Part shown: positions 38,490 through 48,760 of the stretch, piece by piece | Layout: each line of letters begins with the position of its first letter | Position numbering within the stretch: the first letter of the stretch is position 1 | DNA from: Escarpia spicata | Lineage: Eukaryota > Annelida > Polychaeta > Sabellida > Siboglinidae | Assembly (NCBI GenBank): GCA_963995525.1 | Contig: OZ023217.1 | Span: 7,653,338-7,717,337 of the forward strand | DNA length: 64,000 nt | Direction: 5' to 3' | Translations under genes and position numbers: made by a program | Notes under the pieces: generated by a model | What the model was told of the DNA's origin: nothing | What the model saw: the letters and a program-made list of their open reading frames with translations, nothing else | Database searches by the model: none

Positions 38490-39671
38490 AATGATAGAAA
38501 TGCTTTATACACATTATTTTTCTTGATACATGCATTTCTGAGTCCTTTAGTAAACCAGTTTTTTAAAACTAATTGTTAATACTTCAGGTCGTATAGTTGA
38601 CACAGGACAATGTTTGTTGTACATTTGTGTAAAATCATGAAGAAAGTCGTCATATGCTATATTTGCATTTTCACTACCGATAACAGTATGCCAAGAACTT
38701 TGCATTAAGTTACACTTCAATGCATTGGTGTTTTCTTCGCTAAGATGACGAATACACTTGTTAGAATGTTCGTTCACATTACGTTTTACAGTACAATGGC
38801 ACAGAGCAAATACAGGAAGATGATCACTGATATCATTTACTAATAGACCACTATCAATCTTGCACTCAAGTTCAGAAGTAAAGACGTTGTCTATAAGGGT
38901 TGCAGAGGTAGTAGTAATTCTGCTAGGTCTATTAATTAAAGGGTATAGACCAAGACTGTGCATAAGATCTACAAATAGCTTGGTTCCACTGTGACTATCA
39001 CATTTAAACAAATCTATATTGAAATCACCACGTGCATATATGGTTTTGGTGCAACGTATACGACTAAACAATTGTTCAATATTGTAATTAAATGAAACCA
39101 TGTTAGACCCAGGGCACCTATATATACAACTAACCAGTGCAGTTTTGTGTCGGTTAATTTCACATTCAACAGTAACACATTCTAGTACGTTATCAACTAT
39201 TAATGACTTTGTTTCGTATAATCGCCCATTTAACTTCTTATTAACATAAATCACCACACCTCCACCTTGTTTTCTGTTGTCTCTAACAACATGAAAAGCA
39301 TCATATTCATCAAACGTATATAAAGGAGACGAGTTCTTGCTCAGCCACGTTTCGCTTATAGCTATAATATCAAACTTTACATTAAGGGATTTAAGAAGAT
39401 CTCGTATTTCACTGAAGCTAGTACTCAGACTTTTAGCATTAAGATGTACCAAAGACAGACCACCATCATAATTTATATTTAGCTCCTTATTGAATTTTTT
39501 TTCTGTATAATATTTACAAGATGTTGATATGTTGTCGTAATAATTATTTTCAGGATCGACATCCTTCTCAAAATGACACCTGCTGTGTTAAGTATATTTG
39601 TAGGTTTCAAATATGTTATCCACATCATCACAATTTGAGAGTGAGTAATTTTCTTTCACGGTGTTGGCCAT
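38490..39671 (-). pseudogene. LINE ORF2 N-terminal part: apurinic endonuclease
   Basis: An ATG at 39671 begins a frame (MANTVKENYS...) that meets TAA at 39587-39585. The same frame then continues unbroken through SLVHLNAKSL, IAISETWLS, RGDFNIDLF and DISDHLPVF. These are the catalytic Asn, Glu, Asp/Asn and Ser-Asp-His motifs of the endonuclease/exonuclease/phosphatase fold in CR1/L2/Jockey LINEs. It stays open to about 38560. A frameshift then gives KNWFTKGLRNACIKK, the usual linker before the reverse transcriptase, and homology stops at about 38490. Function of the family: nicks target DNA to prime reverse transcription. This copy is broken by one stop, one frameshift and the missing polymerase. 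Confidence 0.88.
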
Positions 39672-39959
39672 GTAAATGGTAGATAGTGGGTATTAAAATG
39701 AAGTAGAAACAGCAAAGCAATATGTTTGCATAATAAAATATTATACAGTTTTGACCATTGTTATCAATAAGAACAAACACACAGTGTACAACTGTAATAC
39801 AGTGGATGGACAACATCAACAAAAACAGCTGAGTCGTAAAGTTCATTTCGGTGGAATCAGACACCAAAGACAGAGTCACCCAGTGTGCAACAGTAACACA
39901 GAAGATGCACAACAGCAACAGAAACATTTCGCCGGTGGAGTCAGACATCAAAGTCGCGG

Positions 39960-40430
39960 AAATCGTCCATGCACTTAAGTTAACGAGTCGAATCTTGGCA
40001 CGGTCCGCAGGACCGTTCGCTTTCACGAAGATATTGCAGTTTCTCGTCCACGTTGAGTCGTTGACTGGATTTTGCCTTGCTTTCTCAGTAGACGGGCGGT
40101 TTTCGCGAGGTTCGCTTGCTTTGCCGTCAAATGTTCGTTTACATAAACGTTGGTGCCGCGTAGTTTCTTGCCCCATTTCAGAACATTCACTTTAGCCTTT
40201 CTGTTGGAGAAGCGTACGATAATGCGTGGCGGACGGTGGTTCGGTGTTGAGTCGTGTTCGTCGATGCAGATCTGTTGCCCGCACTGAGAGTATGACACGC
40301 ACAAATGTCTTTTTTGTCGATGTCAATACCCTTCGAACTGAAGTACTTTACGACTTTCTCTTCCAATGTCGCCAGTTCTTCTTGCGGTGCTTCTGCGTCG
40401 GTGTTTGCGTTACTCGCTGTTGCCGTTGCT
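39960..40430 (-). pseudogene. LINE ORF1 nucleic-acid-binding protein, decayed
   Basis: Three frames carry, in order, EELATLEEKVVKYFSSKGID and IDKKDICACHTL. Next come HRPPRIIVRFSNRKAK and GTNVYVNEHLTAKQANLAKT, followed by ARLLRKQGKIQS, then WTRNCNIFVKANG. This is the order of the ORF1 protein C-terminal half in CR1/L2-type LINEs: coiled-coil end, RRM-like part, then the basic C-terminal domain. At least two frameshifts (near 40290 and 40060) inactivate it. It lies directly upstream of the ORF2 remnant on the same strand. Confidence 0.75.
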
Positions 40431-40494
40431 CTAGCGTACGTTTGGTGTTTGGTGGCGTGATAATGATGTCATCATAGTATAACATGTAACGCCA

Positions 40495-40888
40495 GAGATA
40501 ATGACAACGACAACGAAGGTGATGGCAACGACAACGACGACGATTTTGAAGACAACGACGACGACGGTGATGACAACGGCAACGACGACGATGATGATAA
40601 TAACAACGACGACGACGACGATGATAATAACAACGACGACGACGACGACGATGATGATAACAACGACGGCGACGACGGTGATGACAACGGCAACGACGAC
40701 GATGATAATAACAACGACGACGACGGTGATGACAACGGCAACGACGACGATGATAATAACAACGACGACGACGGTGATGACAACGGCAACGACGACGATG
40801 ATAATAACAACGACGACGACGGTGATGACAACGGCAATGACGACGATGATGATAACAACGACGACGACGGTGATGACAACGGCAACGG
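40495..40888. repeat. GAC/GAT-type array, right of the LINE, with 48-bp higher-order unit
   Basis: From about 40675 the units repeat exactly every 48 bases (GGTGATGACAACGGCAACGA then CGACGATGATAATAAC and AACGACGACGAC). The outer part is more irregular. The 164-codon Val/Ile-rich - strand frame with a 16-residue period is a by-product of this array. Confidence 0.95.
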
Positions 40889-40899
40889 CACTAATTGTG

Positions 40900-42084
40900 T
40901 TTTTATTGTCCAAAACGTTATACATTCTGGGGCAAATCTATGCCTATCATTCGATACTTGGTCCTACGTGGACGCTTAAAAGTGACCATAACATAATTTG
41001 TTTGCCTGCTTAATTAATTACGTAGACAATATAAAAAAATGCAATAGAATATTTATTTATTATTTATATCCATCAACATGTTATTAATAAATTTAAAACA
41101 CATACAAATATCATTTAGCACTAGGGCATATATATAGGCCTACATCGACGAAATTTTGTTTCTGTTTTTAAATCACACAGCCGTGACAGACGCTGAAATA
41201 AATATGTCACGAACGGACGATTACGTCACGGTACTAGACACCCGGCGTCCTCGGGCGGTATCACTTTACCGATTTTATCAGCCGCACAACTCTCGTTTCG
41301 TCGTAATGACAAGGTTGTACGCAAAGGCTAGCCACGTCTTCTGGCGTCCTGTTTAATCAGACATAATTGGCGACGTTATTCAGCGCTCCAGCCGTAACGT
41401 TGAACAATATCAGCCTATTTGGACACGACGACTTGCTGCGAAACCGACATCATTAATGCTAATGTCGTTTCCCTGCACGGGTCGCCGATTCAGACCCGAC
41501 GGTAATGACGTAGGCCTCCCATCGCGAGTTCGCGATCCGAGTGACGTCACAATGGAAGACGCGTCGTTATCATTGATAGGCACCATTTGGTTGCGTCGCT
41601 AAAACGGCGCTCGAGAGGGAAGAGATTTCGCACGCATTGTCTGTTCCATTTGACAGACTTTGTCCCTGTGTCCGCCGATAAGAATGTAAATTAGCCGTGG
41701 AGGACTGTTGGACGGTGGATGGTCATTATCCGTACTGAAGTAGACGAAACTGAAGTGAACAGCGGTCAGGACGGACTTAAATTGTTTATTGATGATGATG
41801 ATTGAATAAATGAAATTGCATTCAAAAGGCTGCCGTGTGCGAGAGATACAGTTTGTCAGTACAGCGGTTTTAACAAAGATACTTTAAAAGCTTGCACGAA
41901 AACCGTCAACAATGAAAAGTATTTACCTGTGATATGCTTTAAGGTATAACTAGTCGCGATAGCAAAGTTTGTACTTTTTGTGGGTTAATCTCTAGATTGA
42001 TGGTTGAGCGAATGAAGATTGCGAGAGGAATCCACTATGGGTCGCTGCTGGTTCACGCTACTGTAGTTCAGCTTACAGAGCCTA
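40900..42084. other. non-coding spacer
   Basis: No gene or element recognised. About 41360-41700 is GC-raised with TAAT-containing motifs (ACATAATTGGCGACG, CATTAATGCTAATGTCG) and may be regulatory. The rest is AT-rich. Confidence 0.4.
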
Positions 42085-43283
42085 TAAGATAGATAGATAG
42101 ATTTATTTCAGATAAATTGTTGTACATAATAATACATTTTATACATTATTATAAGTGTACATGATGATTGATCTATGGAGACCTGCACTAAGACCTACAT
42201 GATCGCTGACATGCAGGCCACCATGACGAATATATAATAAATATGTATGTAAAGATATAACTTATAAAAAAATACTAACTGTAAATTAATTGAAGTACAA
42301 GAAAAATAGTCAACAAATAATACCATAATTTGCAAATATTTATATCAATCATTATCACTACTGTCTCTAAACCCACTGACGTAATTATTGTCAGTTAATG
42401 TTAACTGAAACAAAACTAGCCTAACTTACATTTACAAACATAATCTAACACATACTAGAGTATAACTAATAACAATATTTTTATATTATAAAATGTCTAC
42501 TGTAGACATGGTCCATTTGGCTTGCATATATAGCAATTCTGAATGTTACATTGTGACATATATTTGCTAATTATATATTTTGTTGCATAGTTTATAAAAC
42601 CTTGGTATGAATGACTTTAAATTTTTTCAAGTACAATTTTTGGAAGAAAGTTTTCTTGGATTAGTTTTGGAATCTCATGTCTGATGCAAAGGCGGCAATA
42701 CTTTAAATTTGTATGTTTTACTTGAATATCATAATTATTGTTGTTTGGAAGGTTGTTTTCCATGTTATTAAAACGTTGAGGTGCCCATCTGGTCCTTCTT
42801 AATCTTAGTATTGTATTTTCCTGTTTTTTAAACATGTTTTGGAAGTATCCCGGGAGGCTTCCGTTTTCATACTTAAAAAAAAGTTTGAGACATGATGGTT
42901 TATAGATGTCCTCTACCTTTAGTAATTCAAGATTCTTAAACAGAGGTGCAGTATGGGAATTATATTTACTGTTTGATACTGCTCTGACAGCCTTTTTTCG
43001 CAACTTACTTATTCGTGGTCCTACATTAAGACCCCATGCTGTTATTCCATAATTTAGGTGTGATAAAAATAGTGAATTGTAGATTATTTTCAAGATGTAC
43101 ACTGGAACATAATGTCTTAATCTAGATATAATTCCACATATCCTTGACAATTTGTTGGCTATGTAATTGAGATGAGAAGACCATTTTAGATTCGAGTCTA
43201 TGAGGATACCAAGAAATTTAAAGTGTGTTACATGTTCAATTGGAATACTGTTTACCTCAATATTAGGAATAAAGTAAAAACGT
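42085..43283 (-). pseudogene. 5'-truncated CR1/L2-type LINE (reverse transcriptase C-terminus and 3' UTR)
   Basis: On the - strand the frame from 43283 carries IPIEHVTHFKFLGILIDSNL and KWSSHLNYIANKLSR, then YNSLFLSHLNYGITAWG and LPGYFQNMFKK. These are the thumb and C-terminal motifs of CR1/L2-type reverse transcriptases. It stays open to a stop at 42617. Then comes an AT-rich 3' UTR ending in CTGAAATAAATC plus a (TATC) microsatellite at about 42088-42105. The polymerase core and everything upstream are missing. The 5' end butts against a SINE at 43283. Confidence 0.88.
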
Positions 43284-43592
43284 ACAGGTAAGTTCTTATA
43301 TAGCGCAGTCTCCAGTCCTCATGACTGCTCAAAGCGCTTTACACTTTACTCCATGGCAGACCTGTTCAATCGAACACCATAGCGACTTCTCTGCCACGTT
43401 GCAGTTAATGCGCGTAGCCCATTAGTACACAAATATCCACCACTGTCTATAGCCAGGTACTCATTCATACAGCTGGGTGAACTGAAGCAATGTAGAGTAA
43501 ACGAACTTGCCCAAGATTTGACACCGCCGCACAGGATTCGAACCCGCGTTCTCTCAGTCGAGAGTCCGGGGCACTGAGCCACCAGCAGGTCT
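43283..43592 (-). mobile_element. tRNA-derived SINE, copy 3 (best preserved head)
   Basis: On the - strand the head has a canonical A-box (TGGCTCAGTG) and a perfect B-box (GGGTTCGAATCC). The body follows with CTTGGGCAAGTTCG, CCTGGCTATAGACAGTGG, GATGGTGTTCGATTG-like and AAAGCGCTTTGAGCAGTC motifs. The 3' end is CTGCGCTATATAAGAACTTA. It is homologous along its length to copies 1 and 2. Confidence 0.9.
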
Positions 43593-43747
43593 ATGAATTA
43601 GCATTTATATCTGACTATTGTATAACAACACATCAAACAAAATATCAATCACAAACGATATCACAACAGAGTAAAAATACAGCACGGAATCAACTAGTAG
43701 ACAGTATGTGCGTCACAGCACTAAATACGCTCGCAGAAGCCCGACCT

Positions 43748-43872
43748 TTTCTTTAACATGAAGAAGAACAAGAAGAAGAAATACACAAAGAAAACCAACA
43801 AGAAAGAGACGGTAACAAAAGAAGAAGAAAGGAAAAAGAAGAAAAAGAACACGTACAAGAAATGGAAGAGTA
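43748..43872 (+). repeat. GAA/AAG-rich purine tract
   Basis: Imperfect (GAA)n/(AAG)n sequence of about 120 bases, almost free of pyrimidines on the + strand. Confidence 0.85.
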
Positions 43873-44139
43873 ATGATGTTCGTGGACAATGATCAGTAAG
43901 GTCTCGGTCGTCAGCGTTTGTCCGTGCAGAGAACGGCGGGCTGTCTGTCTGCGCCGGTAATTGCCTGAGCCGTCGTAAATTCTGATGCTGCCGCGTTAGG
44001 TCTTCTCTTTGGGGGCTCCGTGATGCCGCGTAATTGGCAACTGTTGTGAGGCGTCCGTACTATCAACACTGACAGAGGTACACTACCAGTGAATGAATCA
44101 GATAAACAGGCATACATACATACATAAAGAGGGATACAG

Positions 44140-44640
<501 letters not shown>

Positions 44641-44649
44641 TCGAGTTCC

Positions 44650-45426
44650 TATTACTGGAACAGCATCAGTGTAGACACATGAATAAACTCGTCGAGAAAT
44701 GACATCACGTAAAGACAACGCCCAATAATCCAACGAATCGATGCATATCGCCAGTACAAATGGTCACCAATTCCCTCGGCGCTCACAGCCACCTATCGCG
44801 TCATCTCGGAATAACGCAAACCGAGCCTCGGGCCTCTATCGATAATTCATTGTGCGTTTATGAAAGGCGGGGATTAATGGATGATATGATCGAGATACTG
44901 TCGCGATGCGAGTTTTTGTCGCAGAGGAATACTTTAAACACAGAGCGACGTGTCGTCTGACATAATGACGAATACAGCAATCTCCCACGAGATGACGTCC
45001 GTGTAGAGGTCAAAAGCCGGGGTCAGACGAACTCCCTTCTATTATCACCGCGACGACTTGCTGGGGATAGATCACTAGTTCACTTCCGACTTCAGGACTG
45101 ATGCATTAATGCGAGTTGTTTTGAGACAGCACCCCTGTTCTGTGATTCTGTGCACCCATAAACAAATTCCTGCCTGGGGAAAGGGCACATATGCAGACTA
45201 AACTACTTCTGCTGCGCACAGAGGTACATTTCTAGTTGCTATAGTCTTCCGGATGTACACTTGTCGGGGATGGAATGGTCTCCTGTGTATGGAGACTAAA
45301 CTCAGCTTGTTTCGACGACAAAAACAGTAATCGTTCAAGTTAATTTATCTAGGAAAATAGTGTAGGATTTGACGAAAACGATGCTGCACGTTTGTGACAA
45401 GAGGAACATCAAATTGTACAGTTATT
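44650..45426. other. non-coding spacer
   Basis: No gene seen. About 44755-45060 is GC-raised with ATCGATAATTCATTG and GGGGATTAATGG motifs, resembling the intronic islands. The remainder shows nothing I can name. Confidence 0.4.
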
Positions 45427-45430
45427 TTAA

Positions 45431-45784
45431 AGGGAGACAGTCTGTTCCTGTACCTGGAATTTGCAAGCGTAGTAATTTGTAAAAGAACTCAGCCGAATTG
45501 GCTGTGTTGAAAGTGGGAAAACGGGAAATCGTTGAATATCAAACGGTATTATACAATTAACTCAGCCCTCCGCAGCGGTACTGCCAATAAAGCTTTTGTT
45601 GTTTACCATTTGAACACGCGTCGGTATATCTTCCAAAATATAAATCTTCCAAATTGCGAACTTTTTTACGGGCTTACTAAACATAATTTGGCGGGCAGTA
45701 GGCTGTACATTAAACATAATTATTACAGTCTTAAGAAGATTATATTAACTGATAAATGCTAAATTAAGAACACACTGTCTCCTT
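45431..45784. mobile_element. 354-bp MITE flanked by TTAA
   Basis: The left end is AGGGAGACAGTCTGTTC. The reverse complement of the right end is AAGGAGACAGTGTGTTC, matching at 15 of 17 positions. TTAA lies on both sides (45427-45430 and 45785-45788). TTAA duplications are typical of piggyBac-class elements, though these ends do not start with the usual CCY, so the superfamily is uncertain. The 76-codon frame inside is not recognisable. Related fragments lie at 48128-48225 and 56000-56019. Confidence 0.75.
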
Positions 45785-46459
45785 TTAAATTAAGGCAGTA
45801 TCGTAACTTTGTGCAATTGTCCGACTGACATTTCGCATTGGTTTCAGTGGAGCGCAACGATATCGATAACAAAATGAGAACATAAATAAATAAGATGTAT
45901 ATATCCTGTTGGTTCTCGATACACTGTTACGCGACGCTACTGACGCCATGTTCCCGTGTCTCTGGTCATGTGGCTCTCGTCAAACGAGATCACTTGTTGC
46001 GTAATTTCGGCAGAGTTGTTCTCGCGCAAACGACGTGATCGCATGTTCGATACAGGTCCAACATTTGCATACCCGCGAATGCTTATCACTATTGAGTGTC
46101 GTTGGGTAATTTAGTCTTCAGAAAAAGCCGAAATCGGTACACATCGGAGCGTAGATACAGTAACGACAACCTGTCCATTGTGGTATAGAAATTTAGTTTT
46201 AACAATACATTTCTCATAATAAAATTCAAAATTATTATTGTCATTGTAATGAAATCACGTTAATTACCACGTGTACCGTGGGAGTATACGCTACTTTAAT
46301 TCATGGCAGACGGTACAAGAGTTACTTTGTCTCAGACGGATACAATTACATTCTTATCAATGCACTTTATCGCGGCTGATAACATCGAAGTTCGTTCGCA
46401 GTTAATTCGGCTCAGCAAATTACGCGAATGGTTCAAATAAGCAACGTTCCACAGTGGAC

Positions 46460-46640
46460 AATTTAGGGGCGATCGCACACGGTCATAAAATCCCAGTAAA
46501 TTTATAGTATTGCATAATTATAGGTGGAAGGAGGTTAGGTCGTCTCCACGTATCGCTGGGAAAATACACACATATAGTGGTGCCGTGTATCGAGGAGAAA
46601 TTGTACTAATACATATTGATGCTGTTGTGGACACCAGAAA
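46460..46640 (+). repeat. dispersed repeat, related to 8260-8440
   Basis: Shares a series of diverged blocks in the same order with the intron 1 segment at 8260-8440 (GGGGCGATCGCACACG, GGTCGTCTCCACGTATCGC, TAGTGGTGCCGTGTATCGAG, CATATTGATGCTG). Confidence 0.4.
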
Positions 46641-46649
46641 CGGGCAGCG

Positions 46650-47166
46650 TGTTGGATGATGCATTGGCAGCCATGTTACGTCAGTTGAATCTGGTGGGTA
46701 GTGAGTAGGGGTTGGAAAGCCATTTTTTAACGTTCGACAACTTCAGTCCCACGTCACGTACTGGTGGTGGTGGGCAGTGGTTTGAACAAGCTTTTGAGGT
46801 TACCCCTTACACGACGCGGAAAGTATATGCGGGGTCGCCAAATGTCCAACAGCCCCTGACGGGAAGTGCCCAGCGGCTCGCTTTCAAACGGACAAACCTA
46901 TCAACAATTCAAGTAATCAACGTCTCAGTTTAATTGGCTCCATTGATAGCGTTCATCCTAACCCGAGGACGAACCTTGGCAGCACATCTGCAGGAGATCT
47001 CTCGCGAGACGGCTCGTCAGTGGACGTCAACAATTCTCGTGTTTACGTAAACTGGGTCCCGACTAAAGACTCTAGTCTCCACCGGGCGTTCCACGTGTAC
47101 GCGATCGAATCACGCCAGTGTCCGTAAACGACGTTTGTTATTACGTAAATGTGAGCAGTTTTTTAA
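46650..47166. other. non-coding spacer
   Basis: No gene or repeat recognised. The stretch is moderately GC-rich, with only short chance frames. Confidence 0.4.
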
Positions 47167-47461
47167 GGCCGGGATACACTGGGACTTTTCTCCCGACCAG
47201 ACCAGACCAGACTAGACTCATCACGACTGCAATGTATCCATTACACCGACTGACACCGATTGACTCATACTCAAAGCCAACGTGACGTCACAATCACATA
47301 ACCTTGAAAACTGTCGACTACGTCAGACTGACACCGACTAGCCCCGATTATAATCGGACGTGCGGGTACACCAGCTGACTGACACCGACGCTACCCGACT
47401 AAACCAACACCGACTAGTCTGGTTTGGTCAGAAGAAAAAACGTAAGTGCATCCTCCCGGCT
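47167..47461. mobile_element. 295-bp MITE with long inverted ends
   Basis: The left end GGCCGGGATACACTGGGACT continues to GACCAGACCAGACCAGACTAG. The reverse complement of the right end reads AGCCGGGAGGATGCACTTAC and continues to GACCAAACCAGACTAG. Together they give imperfect inverted repeats of about 48 bases. TAA adjoins both ends within one base, which would fit a Harbinger-type 3-bp duplication, but the superfamily is not certain. The interior is rich in CCGACTGACACCGA motifs. Confidence 0.65.
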
Positions 47462-47469
47462 GTAATCAT

Positions 47470-48120
47470 CATTTCTTATGACGTAAATTTTATGTGAAAA
47501 CGTTTACGCCTTATCGCAAGTTATGTAAACACCGCGACTGATTAGTGGTTTTTGCGACCTCGGAGTAATCGCAGATAACACGCGTAATATTACGAACAAC
47601 CGATTCACGTCCTTGTTGTATACGATACGAACCCTAAAACCGGTTAGAAGCTTAAACAATTGGGAATTTTGGCACTACAACACAACACAAAGGCGTTACT
47701 TTTCTTCCGATAAGTCGTAGATTAATCATTGAAAGCTTAGTGTCCTAGATGTCCCCCCACACAGCCGTACATATATATACAAATACGCTAGCTCGATTAT
47801 AGATGTAAAGGTAACAAAGAACATGATCTTCTATGGGGGGAAATGACCAGTATTGTCCTTTTAAGCATTTACTCCACAAAACTAAAATACAAACACAATC
47901 CTATTGAGTTGGCATCGACTGCGTTGTCATTGGTACAAAGACTTGTTAGTGAGGTATATAGAAGTGGTATAGAAGCAAACAGGCAGTTATCGGAACCTAT
48001 AATAGTACCCTTTTATTGACTTCCGGTATCGCGATAAAAAAGAAAGCAACGTAATTGTGTATATTCGCAAATGTATCTCGATTTAGTGTTTCGTTAAGAT
48101 GTGTTATTTCCAGTAGGCCT
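47470..48120. other. non-coding spacer
   Basis: Nothing recognised apart from chance frames. Confidence 0.4.
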
Positions 48121-48127
48121 ATTAACG

Positions 48128-48225
48128 GGTGCCAGTCAGTTCCCCTCTCCGGAATTAGCGGGCGTAGTAATTTGTAACAGGAAGGCTGCTGTGATAAACA
48201 TGGGAAATGGGACATCAAAGGATAT
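48128..48225 (+). mobile_element. fragment related to the TTAA-flanked MITE
   Basis: The blocks GGAATTAGCGGGCGTAGTAA, TTTGTAACAG, GGGAAATGGGACATC and GATATT match in order the left part of the element at 45431-45784 (GGAATTTGCAAGCGTAGTAA and so on). Terminal repeats are not preserved. Confidence 0.6.
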
Positions 48226-48760
48226 TGTAGGTACCTACAATTATTATTATTTAATTATTATTATTTATTATTATTGCCAATAACCTTGTTTTGATTTCAA
48301 CCGCAAATACGCTTAAATTGATATGCAGCAGTTCGTTCGTGACTTGATAAATTCGTCGCTGGTCATCACTCCTGCCGTTGACATCGGGAGTTCTTGCGAA
48401 CTGTATGATGCTGAGGTGACGACCTTAAAGGAAAACAAAAGGGAACGTTGTGGTGTTTAGCACCTAAAAGATTTAGCACAAACTAACCATTTGCATCTAC
48501 AATCAAAATTTTCAGTTCAGTGATTTACTCGGAATGTAGTCTTAAAGTGGAAGATTCTAACGAAATCTGCGATAACATGTAGACTGCCATCTTACTGATG
48601 ACGCGTTCATTTGGCCGAAAGCAGCCAATAAACGAGCAGCATTAGTTTTGCTGTGTACGACACACTGTCTTGTGTCGTTCGCGTAGTTGGTTCATGTTCA
48701 TGGGATGCGGTTTGTTACATTAGTATAAGTTGAGCTTACAGTGAAAACGTGACTTGCAAT

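Larger units (their letters stand above)
38236..40470 (-). mobile_element. CR1/L2-type LINE with the reverse transcriptase region deleted
   Basis: On the - strand the order is decayed ORF1 (40430-39960), then ORF2 start and endonuclease (39671-38490). A 3' UTR-like tail follows and ends with CTGAATAAACGTTCATTAAC at about 38265-38246. The whole reverse transcriptase expected after the endonuclease is missing. Both ends abut GAC/GAT-type arrays. Stops and frameshifts show it is inactive. Confidence 0.82.

Noticed and set aside
37612..41013. Thr/Met-rich, Ser/Pro/His-rich and Val/Ile-rich long frames
   Set aside because: Translation of GAC/GAT-type arrays. Only the LINE between them has real coding ancestry.
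38236..43283. One single LINE made of the endonuclease part and the reverse transcriptase part
   Set aside because: Both are on the - strand, but the reverse transcriptase part lies upstream of ORF1 in that direction, so they must be separate insertions.
43530..43592. A functional tRNA gene
   Set aside because: Good A and B boxes, but it is the head of SINE copy 3 and lacks a matching acceptor stem.
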